64,000 nucleotides of DNA, from assembly GCF_033958435.1 (NCBI RefSeq), contig NC_134145.1, positions 35,863,501 through 35,927,500 of the forward strand, read 5' to 3'. Made by a program: the position numbers and the translations under genes. The stretch comes from Carettochelys insculpta. Taxonomy: Eukaryota; Chordata; Testudines; Carettochelyidae. This document shows, in pieces, positions 55,980 to 64,000 of the stretch (positions are counted from its first letter, which is position 1; every line of letters begins with the position of its first letter). The notes beneath the pieces are model-generated. The model searched no databases. It was not told the DNA's origin and was given only the letters and a program-made list of their open reading frames with translations.

Positions 55980-57250
55980 GGCGGATCTGGAAGCACTACA
56001 CCAGTTCTGCCTGATGGTACTGGCTGGTCATAGGGCAGTGGGATGTCCAGCAGTGTCTCCAGAACTTCTGAATGTGGAAGGCCATCTTTCTGGAACTCTG
56101 TGCCTGGTTCACCCGAGCCCTACAGAGACAGGACACCCAATTGTGGCTCACCATCCCCATGGAGGTGTGGGTCACAGTCATTCTCTGGAAGCTACCACTT
56201 GGTGGGCAACCAGTTCAGTGTGGTGAAGTCCACTGTTGGGGCCCTCCTCAGGCAGGTAAGGCACTCTTGGATTGCCGTCCATGCATGGGGCTGGGGGGTG
56301 TCCCACCCAAGGGGGACCCTTGGGAATTGGAGTAGAGAGTGAAAGGGGTGGATTTGTAGTGGGCGGGGGAAGCCTTGTCCCCTAGGGAACCATGCCATCC
56401 CAACATTACACAGCCCTGCTGCTGGGGGTGGGCCTCATGAGGGGCACCTAGAGAGCTGGGAGGGGGAGGGGGATGGGGACCTCACGGGGCTGAGGTACTT
56501 CCTCCCTCAGTTCCTGATGTGTGTTTGGCCCCTCCCTCTGCATGTTGTGATGCCCATCAACACCATCCTGCTGCGGATAGTCATCTGTATGAGAGACATG
56601 GATGAAATTGTGGCTTGATTCACTGTCCTGGGGTTCCTGAACTATGTTAGGGCCACTGGTGGGACCCACATCCCAATCCATGCCCCAGAGCATAGCACGG
56701 CCAAGTACATCAACTGCAATTCTTTACATACTTTTTGATGGTGCTGCAGGCCCTGATTGACCATTGTGGCTAGTTCAGATATTTACATTGAGTGATTGTG
56801 CTGGGCACACGATGCCTGTGTGTTTGGTCACATTGTTCCCCTGCCAAAAGCTGGCAGTCAGGGATGTTCAAATGCCACTCTGTGTTGTAGGGGACATGGC
56901 TGAACCCCTCATGCCCTGGCTGATGAAACCACACTGGCCAACTGGACCCCAGGTAGGAACTGTTCAATGCCTGCCTCAACTGGGCCAGGATGAAGGCCGA
57001 GTGTGCCTTTGGTCCTCTCAAGACCTGGTTTAGATGCCTGCTTACCCACCTGGAAGTGAGGTAGCACAATGTACACCAGGTTGTGGCAGTGTGTTATGCC
57101 CTTCACCACATTGTGGAGGGGTGGGCCTTCCTCTTGGGGTGGGGGGAAGCTGCTGGCTGCAAGGGCCATGCATATGAGTAACCGGGTACAGCTGCCATCT
57201 GCCAGGCCCATCAGCATGGGGTGCGGATCCATGAGACCTTGAGGGAGAGC
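55980..57250 (+). pseudogene. HARBI1-like transposase of element G, degenerate
   Basis: Motifs in order across many frame changes: YWLVIGQWDVQQCLQNF, FLELCAWFTRALQRQDTQLW, then YHLVGNQFSVVKSTVGALLR (helix-turn-helix) ending at a GTAAGG donor (56,254). The intron runs to about 56,545. Exon 2 reads VVMPINTILLRIVICMRDMD, GGTHIPIHAPEHS, AHDACVFGH, PLMPWLMKP and LSRPGLDACL-like pieces of the Glu region. The LDGTH motif has become TGGTH, so the first catalytic Asp is lost. Same exon plan as C and E with low sequence similarity. The 256-codon open frame starting at 55,456 is mostly out of frame with these motifs and is not the gene. Confidence 0.75.
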
Positions 57251-57659
57251 TTCTTCTGTTGCTCCCAGTAACCATCCCCAGGGTACCCCCAGTGGGGGTC
57301 TCAGGCCCGCAGCCCTACCTTGAGGCCCACTATGACCCCTCCCCTTGCCCTCTTGCCCCTCCCCCATGCCTGTCTGATAAGGAGGGATGCAGGTGTGGTG
57401 AACAAATAACTATTTTAATGAAACAAGGAAAATGTGTTGAAAAGAAATGTAATAAAACTATTTACAAATAGTGCTGTGCAGGCAAGTATTTACATGGGAG
57501 GGTCTTGGAATGGGGGGCTTGGGAAGGGGTGGGGGGCTTCAGAATGTGGAAGGGGATGGTGGCCCACAAACCCAAGGGGGGAGCAGGACCTTGAACATCA
57601 CTGTCCTTGGGATCTCCTCCTGCCATAGGTTTGGGATCCCTATCAGGGCTGGGATGGTG

Positions 57660-59335
57660 CTAGGACTAGGGGACAGTATGGGCGGGGAGGGACTGCAGAG
57701 GGGTCAGGGTGGACAGGGGGAACAAGGGCTGCATGGGAGTCTGGGTGGGTAGGGGGAGTCGGGGGGCCTGGGGATCAGGGAGGAACCTGGGGAGGCAGAG
57801 GAGGTGGCTCTGGCTATCGCCCACTGAAGCAAGGTCCAGGATGCCCTGGGGGGGCAGTGGGGACAGGGCAGTGTGGGCTGGGGCAGGGGAGGCAGCCATG
57901 GGCAGTTGTGCTGTCATGTCCCACCAGGCATTGGTGATGGCATCTAAGCAGAGCATGAGTTGGTCTGAGGCCTGCGACTGCTGCTCTGTGTTGGCCTGCA
58001 GCCACCACTCCATGATGCACATCATGGCATTGTGTTCCCACTGAAGATCCTCATGGATGCACCATGGCTGTGGCTTCAGCCTGGTGGTGAGGTGGGGGTG
58101 GCTCAGCCCTCAGTTGGTGTAGGTCCAGCTATAAGGAAGACAAGGAGGTTCATGCAATGCAGCCCCTGAGGCCGGGCCCCCCACCATGAGCACCAGCCAA
58201 CACCCTTCCCCACCTGGGCCAGAGGACAGGAATGTCCTGGGAGCAGAGCCCCTTGGCTGCTGCAGGCTCCTCTCTCCCATGCTTGATTGGCTAGCGGCTG
58301 ATGGGCGTATCTGGCCACAGAGGGGTCCCCTCATGGGTGACTGGTGAGCTGGGAGCAGCCTCACCCTCCTGCCCCTCCCCACACCTTTGGCTTGCAGCAT
58401 TGTCCACAGGAGGTGGGTGCTGCTTCTCGCCTGTGGGCAGGCACCACACTTCTTACTATGTCTGGGGTCAGGCTAGTGCCCTTGTGGCTAGCGCACTTCC
58501 ACCTGTGGCAGGTGCTGGGAGCACCATCCTCCCTAGGACCAGGGGCTTGTCCAGCTGCCTGTGAAGCTGGCAGCTGTATGCCACCTGTGCCCAGGGCAGC
58601 TTGCTGGGTCTAGGTGGCACACACTACCTTGCACATGGTTCTACGTGTCAGGACGGCAGTGCGAGGGCCTGCCCTAGCCAGCTGGGTGATGCTTGCAGCA
58701 CACCCCCCATCTTCATATGCCTCCCACACCCTGGAGTGTGACTCACGGGGTGCTTACCAGAGGGCCCCTTGCCCAGCACCATTGATGCCCAGGACATGGC
58801 CTGGTTGGTGGAGACTGGGTCCAGGACAACGTACAGGCTGCTGCTAGTCTCCAACTTTGGTTCCAGCAGGGTTTGGGGCTCAGAGGACTTTTCCTTCTCC
58901 TGAGGGTGCCCCCACTGTGGTGAGGAGCCGGGGGGGGGGGTTGTGTCTTTATACTGCAATGTGGCAGGGATGTGTGCCCTGCCCCCAGGATGGCATTAAG
59001 CTCCCTGTAGTAGGGGCAGGTGACAGCTCCTGTCCTGGAGCGTTGGACATAGCCCTGGCTCAGCTCCTTAACTTTTGCCCAGACCTGCTCCATGCCTCTG
59101 TGTGTATGTGGGGAGGAGGGGCTGTCTGGCCATCCTTGTGCAAATTGGGGTGTTGCAATTCTTGGCCTTTGGGTCATGGAGGGTCTCCTCCTCCCCCACA
59201 TGTCCAACAGGACCTGGACCTTGGCCCTGATCCAGGAGGGGCTCTTCCTCTTGCTGCTCCAGGGTGGCTCCAGGGACCCCTCAGGCCCCTCCCTTGAGGG
59301 CCCATGGGTCCCGGGCTCCCTGCTGGTCTGCCATG
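57660..59335 (-). pseudogene. Myb/SANT-like gene of element G, degenerate
   Basis: The exon 1 region starts MADQQGARDPWALKGG (near 59,330) and, in shifting frames, gives WIRAKVQVLLDMWGEEETLH, then VWAKVKELSQGYVQRSRTGA and VTCPYYRELNAILGAGHTS (about 59,100-58,970). These match the second half of the Myb domain in B, C and E (SKVKELRQGY, CPYYRELRAILG). A leftward downstream exon near 58,025-57,660 reads MMCIMEWWLQANTEQQSQAS and DAITNAWWDMTAQLP, with a Pro-rich end. Splice sites were not resolved. It supports an ancient two-gene design for this group. Confidence 0.65.
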
Positions 59336-59859
59336 GGGGGAGCGCTGGATGGAAAGGAGTGGCTGTGAGGGCTTTTGCACAGCAGCATGCTGCTCTGCTG
59401 CTCTCACACTTTCAGCTCCCTGCCACAGGGTTTCCCAGGCTCCCTGTGGCTTTAAGAATGGGCAGAAGCAGGAACCATAGAGCACTGATTGCTGTGGACA
59501 GGGCATCTCCTGGAGGATTTTTCTGTTGATCAAAGGGCCCCCAGAACATACAGATCAGTGTTTTGTCGATCGATCTCTCTCAAGACAGGCACTCTTCCTC
59601 ATGGTGTGTGGCGTACGGCTGTCGACAAAAGCACTGGGTTCTGTTGGCTTCCTGTTGGCAGAATGCCCTTTGCAATCTGAATGCTCCATGGGTTTTATTG
59701 ACAAGATGGTGTTCTGTGGACAAATCCCTCTAGTCTAGACATGGCCTTAGCATAAAATTTGCTTTACAAACCTTTACACATCATGTATCATTAGTGTGGT
59801 GTTGAAGATTATAAAATCACATATCTACAAAATTGTCATCCCCCCTCCTTGGCTTCTAT

Positions 59860-60940
59860 CAGGCATATGGGCACCAGTTTAACAATACTGTATAGAGTCC
59901 CTTAAATCGTAAGGACAGTCTGGGAGAAAGGCACATCCCCAGCTTCTCTGGTTATCTGACTCAGGGAAAACTTCCTTCCTGATGCCTCAGGTATGGCAAT
60001 CACCTAAACCCTGAGCATGGGGATAAGATGCACCAGCCAGCCACTACCAAGAGTTCTTTCCTAGGTATCTTGGAGCCCTGACCTCTATAGTACCCTCTTC
60101 CAGCCATTGAGGAGTTTTGCTGCTAGCAGTCGCAGATGTCATTGTAAGCAGTCTCATCATACCATCCTCTCCATAAATTTATCAAGCTTTATTTATCTTA
60201 AAGTCAGTCAGTCTGTTTTTGCTCCCCTGAGAAGGCTATTCCAGAATTTTACTCCTCTGATGATTTAGAAATCTTAGTCTAATTTCAAGTCTCAGCTTGT
60301 TGATGGCCAATTTATATCCATTTGGTTGCTTATATCCAACATTGGTGCTTAACGTAAATAACTCCTTTGTCTCCCTGGTATTTACTGTTTTGTTGCAGTT
60401 ATAGAAACTATCATGTTTCCCCTCAGCCTTTGTTTGATTAGGCTCAGACAACCAACCTTCTTGAGTCTTCTCTTATAAAGTAAGATTTCCATTCTTCTGA
60501 TTGTCCCAGTAGCCCTTCTCTGCACCTGTTCCAGTATTAATTCGACTTGGGAGACCAGAATTACACACAGTATTACAGATGAGCTTTCATCCATGCATTG
60601 TGTAATGGGAATAACACTTCCCTGTCTCTTCTGGAAATGTCTCACCTGGTCCATACTGGAATTGCATTAGCCTTTTTCAGATTCACACCATAGTCATCCT
60701 GTGATCAACTAATACAGGCAGGTCTTTACCCCACTCTGTTGCTTCCAAATTATTATGTCCCAATATCATAGCAAAAATTTTTGTTAGTCCCCAAGTGTGT
60801 GTGCTTTGCAGTTACCTTTCATCACATGCGTATTACTTCAGTTTTCAAGATCCTCAAGAATCACATGTTCCTCTTTCTCTGAATGTCCCAGGACTTCCTC
60901 TGAGGTCTTTGCCGCTACCCCTCATTAATTTCTTGCCATA
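59860..60940 (-). mobile_element. CR1-type LINE, 3' half on the minus strand
   Basis: On the minus strand 60,654-60,236 encodes LILEQVQRRATGTIRRMEIL, LYKRRLKKVGCLSLIKQRLR and GNMIVSITATK, the CR1 ORF2 tail equivalent to the stretch at the window start (QRRA...[14 protein letters not shown]). Below it, 60,180-59,860 resembles the CR1 3' UTR: CCAGCCAGCCACTACC, CTCAGGTATGGCAATCACCT and CTTCCTTCCTGATGCC. The part above 60,660 is less certain. Frames are broken. Confidence 0.7.
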
Positions 60941-61023
60941 TGGTAAGGTGAGCAGGATTGATCATGGGGGTTGTGGGTGACCTCAGGCTCTATATTTGCA
61001 GCCTTGAAGAGGCTGGACACGTT

Positions 61024-61734
61024 GGCTACGTCTACACGTGAAGCCTACATTGAAGTAGCTTATTTCGATGTAGCGACATCAAAATAGGCTATTTCGATGA
61101 ATAACGTTTACGCGTCCTCCGGGGCTGGCAATGTCGACGTTCAACATCGACGTTGCGCAGCACCACATCGAAATAGGCTCTGCGAGGGAACGTCTACACG
61201 CCAAAGTAGCACACATCGAAATAAGGGTGCCAGGCACAGCTGCAGACAGGGTTACAGGGCGGACTCAACAGCAAGCCGCTCCCTTAAAGGGCCCCTCCCA
61301 GACACACTTGCACTAAACAGCACAAGATCCACAGAGCCGACAACTGGTTGCAGACCCTGTGCATGCAGCATGGAGCCCCAGCTGCAGCAGCAGCAGCCAG
61401 AAGCCCTGGGCTAAGGGCTGCTGCCCACGGTGACCATAGAGCCCCGCAGGGGCTGGAGAGAGAGCGTCTCTCAACCCCTCAGCTGATGGCCACCATGGCG
61501 GACCCCGCTATTTTGATGTTGCGGGACGTGGATCGGCTACATGTGCCCTACTTCGATGTTCAACTTCGAAGTAGGGCACTATTCCCATCCCCTCATGGGG
61601 TTAGCGGCTTCGACGTCTCGATGCCTAACGTCGATGTTAACATCGAAATAGCGCCCAACACGTGTAGCCATGACGGGCGCTATTTCGAAGTTAGTGCCGC
61701 TACTTCGAAGTAGCGTGCACGTGTAGACACGGCT
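61024..61734 (+). mobile_element. Harbinger MITE 'F' (deletion derivative)
   Basis: A 711-bp copy of the same family as D. It starts GGCTACGTCTACACGTG, ends CACGTGTAGACACGGCT, with flanks GTT (61,021-61,023) and ATT (61,735-61,737), one mismatch from a 3-bp duplication. It carries the promoter-like block (61,278-61,307), a transposase-type start ATGGAGCCCCAGCTGCAGC at 61,371 and, about 13 codons later, the junction segment AAGCCCTGGGCTAA leading to the right arm. A 121-codon ORF through the right arm is also present in D but mirrors the palindromic arm and is not a convincing gene. Confidence 0.85.
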
Positions 61735-61737
61735 ATT

Positions 61738-63160
61738 CAGTCTAGAAATAAGACAAACATTTTTAACAGGGAAGACAACTAACTACTGAAACATTCTATC
61801 CAGGAATGTGGTGAATTTTCCATTGCTTGGATTCTTTAAATGGGACTGGATTACATTTTATATATTTACATATAATAGCTCAAACTGATGTGATAGGCTT
61901 GATGCAGAAAGCACTGGGTGAGACTCTTTGACCTGTGTTAGATAGGAAGTCAGATGATGATAATGGATCCGTTTAGGCTTACGTTAAACTTTTCATTTAT
62001 TTTCGATGCTGTGGTTGGAGGTGAACAAATTAAACTATCATACAAGAGAAAAGTGATACCAGTTATTATTTGCAATCTGTGACAGCCCTGAAAGAAGGGC
62101 AAGGCTTGTGAAAATTTTGCAGAAAGAGTTGAGCCCTGAATGAGGAGCAAGAGTCTGACCTACAAAGAAAGCCTGGTGTAAAGGAGAAAGAAATGGTAAT
62201 GGGACTTGTAGAAAGGAGCTTGTGCCCTGGTCGGTAGAACTGGAGTCAAAGTGAAGTTTGTTGACAGGACATCAGGTAGTCAGGAAATATGCAGTCTTGG
62301 GCTGGAAGCAACTCAGCTGGCTGTACAGAACAATGCGTAACTCAAACTTCCTTCAGATTCCCTCTCCCAGTGAAACCCCTTGAAACTTCCACTGAAGGGA
62401 AATGGCAGCTGGGAAGGAGGAGACGCTTAAGCCAGGTGTAGGAGAAAAGAATTCCAAGGAAGATGGCCCATGGGCGAGTGGTTTGGGAGGAGGCAGCTTC
62501 CCTAGAGAAGTCCCTGAGAGGCAGTGTTTTGTGCCAATGCAAGGAGGGACTCTGCAGAGCCTGGGAGAGGGTGTGCAGAGGACTGAGTTGGAGGATGGAA
62601 GAGCTTTGGTTCTTTTGAGTTCGGACATAATTTCCCTAGAAGGGATGAAGCTAAATTGTGACGTGGCTGCAGGGGCTGAGTCAAGGGAAGAGCTAGAGCA
62701 CTGGAGGACCGGAGTGGTAAGGAGTGCCAGGAGGGGAGTGAACTGTTCCCTCACACCTGGGCATGAAAAGATGATCTCATAGTGAATGCCCACCTGTTCC
62801 TGTCACTCCCACCCTCCCAGTCCCTTGATCGTTAAAATAACTGGAGAAAAGGAGACTTTCTTAATTCTGACATCTTGGGACCATCCCGTTGTGTGCCCTG
62901 GAAAGTTATTTTCTAGTTGCTACTTGTGGCGATTATAGTTGTGATTCCACCATGTATGTATTCTGTGCTCTAGTTTTACATTTTGAAGACCGTTCAGCGG
63001 CTGTCTCTAGGCCCTCTTGCAGACTGGTTTGTCCTTCTATGTACATAGTGCCCCTCAAACGTCTATTTTTTATTTTTCAGTTTTGCATTAAAAGAAACTA
63101 AAAAGCCAGGGCCCACCCCTTAAGGCGACAGTGAGCAATAACGGATACATGGACAGACAT
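61738..63160. other. No feature recognised
   Basis: Mixed-composition DNA. Overlapping ORFs of up to 146 codons around 62,350-62,790 occur on both strands in a purine-biased patch and show no domain or splice context. Confidence 0.4.
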
Positions 63161-63209
63161 GTTTGCTATGGTTAGCCTCTGGTGGTCTGCCAGCACTTTA
63201 TGTGCCTGT

Positions 63210-63350
63210 GCCTCTGGCGGTACAGCCACCTGAAGATCTTATTGGCCATGGATTGCTGTCTCCAGCCAATGGGAGCTGCAGGAAGAGGCACAGACTGGGA
63301 CACCTCTTCCTGCATCTCTCATTGGCCAGGAATAGTGATTTACAGCTACG
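63210..63350. repeat. Foldback repeat with GGCCAATGGGAGCTGC-like arms
   Basis: CAGCCAATGGGAGCTGCAGG with AAGAGGC and, after about 15 bases, CTCTTCCTGCATCTCTCATT with GGCCAGG form imperfect inverted arms. The same words occur at 14.55 kb and are common in turtle interspersed repeats. No target duplication was found. Confidence 0.5.
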
Positions 63351-63351
63351 G

Positions 63352-63432
63352 GAGCATCGAAGGCAGGGACCTGGACTCAATGACCTCCTGAGGGCCCTTC
63401 CAGCCCTAGGATTCTATGGTTCCACGATACCA
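63352..63432 (+). repeat. CR1-type LINE 3' tail
   Basis: GGACCTGGACTCAATGACCT, then CCTGAGGGCCCTTCCAGCCC and TAGGATTCTATGGTTCCAC follow the usual order at the 3' end of CR1 elements (GACCT...TTCCAGCCCT...ATTCTATG). Very short copy. Confidence 0.65.
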
Positions 63433-64000
63433 TGTAGGCACAGTTAAATAAAGTACCAGTGGCTCAGGAGGGGCTAACCCTAGTAAATCACATTCAGCGC
63501 CTGGGCTACTTAATGCTCACTGCTGCCTTACGGCAAAATTTTGTCACAAAAACCAGATTAGAATATAAATAGTTCTAGAGCCTTTTCCAGAGCATCTACT
63601 TTTACTATAATGCAAATTAGCGAAATATTGTATAGGAGTAACAACACTAATATACATTTTATACCAATTCCTGCTCCTGTTCGGATGTTAGTCTCTTCCA
63701 AGAAGGCAGATCAGAAACTGATGCTAGTGTTTTTTTCCATAAGATAGTATGCAGATTATAGTCGCTGATTGAGGCCATGACCTGCCACCTACATATCCCC
63801 CTCTTAGATTTAAACCTCAGACTGCACTTGACAGTCAGTCAGGAATTACAGGTTATAACTAGCAGGATTTTTATTATGTTTAATTTTCTCTCACTGTTTG
63901 TAAACTTCCTATGGATTTCTGTTTGTGCTTTTGATCTATACACTTTTTCAGGATTTATCTTATGTTGTATTTTAGTGTTTGGGATAGAAACCCTTTACCA
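63433..64000. other. No feature recognised
   Basis: AT-rich DNA to the end of the window. Confidence 0.4.

Larger units (their letters stand above)
55433..59746 (+). mobile_element. Older PIF/Harbinger element 'G', two-gene, degenerate; duplication TTA
   Basis: A 4,314-bp element. It starts GGCTATGTCTGGATTACAGG, ends CTAGTCTAGACATGGCC, and is flanked by TTA at 55,430-55,432 and 59,747-59,749, the canonical Harbinger target. Further inside, GTCGACAA/TTGTCGGC-like words recur in both arms instead of the TTCGAA words of B, C and E, so its ends belong to another family. It nevertheless has the same plan: rightward transposase with an intron, then a leftward Myb-like gene. Both genes are riddled with stops. 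Confidence 0.85.

Noticed and set aside
55456..56226. 256-codon open frame near the left end of element G as a host exon or novel gene
   Set aside because: It overlaps the transposase relic but is mostly out of frame with the recognisable motifs; low-complexity composition and the transposon ends on both sides explain it.
61348..61713. 121-codon ORF in MITE F, mirrored in MITE D, as a small MITE-encoded protein
   Set aside because: It passes through the palindromic right arm, begins upstream of the deletion joint and shows no domain; shared descent of the DNA explains its conservation.
62353..62793. Overlapping ORFs of 126 and 146 codons on opposite strands
   Set aside because: Compositional artefact of a purine-rich patch; no motif on either strand.

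Overview
This is nuclear DNA of a sauropsid vertebrate, most probably a turtle. The evidence is chicken-repeat-1 (CR1) LINE tails ending in a degenerate octamer, Penelope-like elements with GIY-YIG remnants, hAT and Harbinger elements of the kind common in turtle genomes, spliceosomal GT-AG introns inside transposon genes and long AT-rich spacers. I cannot name a species. I found no host protein-coding exon, tRNA, rRNA, CRISPR array or bacterial-type operon. The window looks intergenic, or part of a very large intron, and everything that can be interpreted is mobile-element sequence.

Layout. 1-0.5 kb: CR1 3' end. 2.8-4.4 kb: decayed Harbinger-type transposase of an old family. 4.5-6.1 kb: mosaic of a CR1 reverse transcriptase piece, a Penelope 3' piece and a second LINE piece. 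7.5 and 11.3 kb: Penelope 3' ends folded tail to tail. 12.9-13.8 kb: a foldback MITE followed by a non-autonomous hAT. 16.1-16.45 kb: mariner/Tigger-type MITE. 19-22.6 kb: nearly full-length non-LTR retrotransposon on the minus strand (endonuclease, reverse transcriptase, C-terminal zinc knuckle). 23.6-27.8 kb: Harbinger MITE 'A' and the deleted two-gene Harbinger 'B'. 29.1-31.4 kb: small MITE, then a Penelope-like element with reverse transcriptase and GIY-YIG domains. 33.0-37.8 kb: two-gene Harbinger 'C' with MITE 'D' inserted in its transposase. 37.8-38.5 kb: LINE fragment. 38.5-50 kb: mostly unannotatable single-copy-looking DNA. 50.0-54.0 kb: Harbinger 'E', the best preserved copy, with an open spliced transposase. 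54.9 kb: CR1 piece. 55.4-59.7 kb: older two-gene Harbinger 'G'. 59.9-60.9 kb: CR1 on the minus strand. 61.0-61.7 kb: Harbinger MITE 'F'. 63.2-63.4 kb: foldback repeat and CR1 tail.

The most informative biology is the set of PIF/Harbinger elements. Four of them (B, C, E, G) share one architecture: a rightward HARBI1-like DDE transposase in two exons and, convergent to it, a leftward two-exon Myb/SANT-type DNA-binding gene. In known Harbinger systems both proteins are needed for transposition. Around them sit deletion derivatives (A, D, F) that keep the ends, the putative transposase promoter and the first transposase codons. Two unrelated foldback MITEs carry the same GTCTACAC motif at positions 7-14. 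Boundaries are supported by 3-bp target duplications, some exact and some with one mismatch. E is the only copy whose transposase reads open across both exons.
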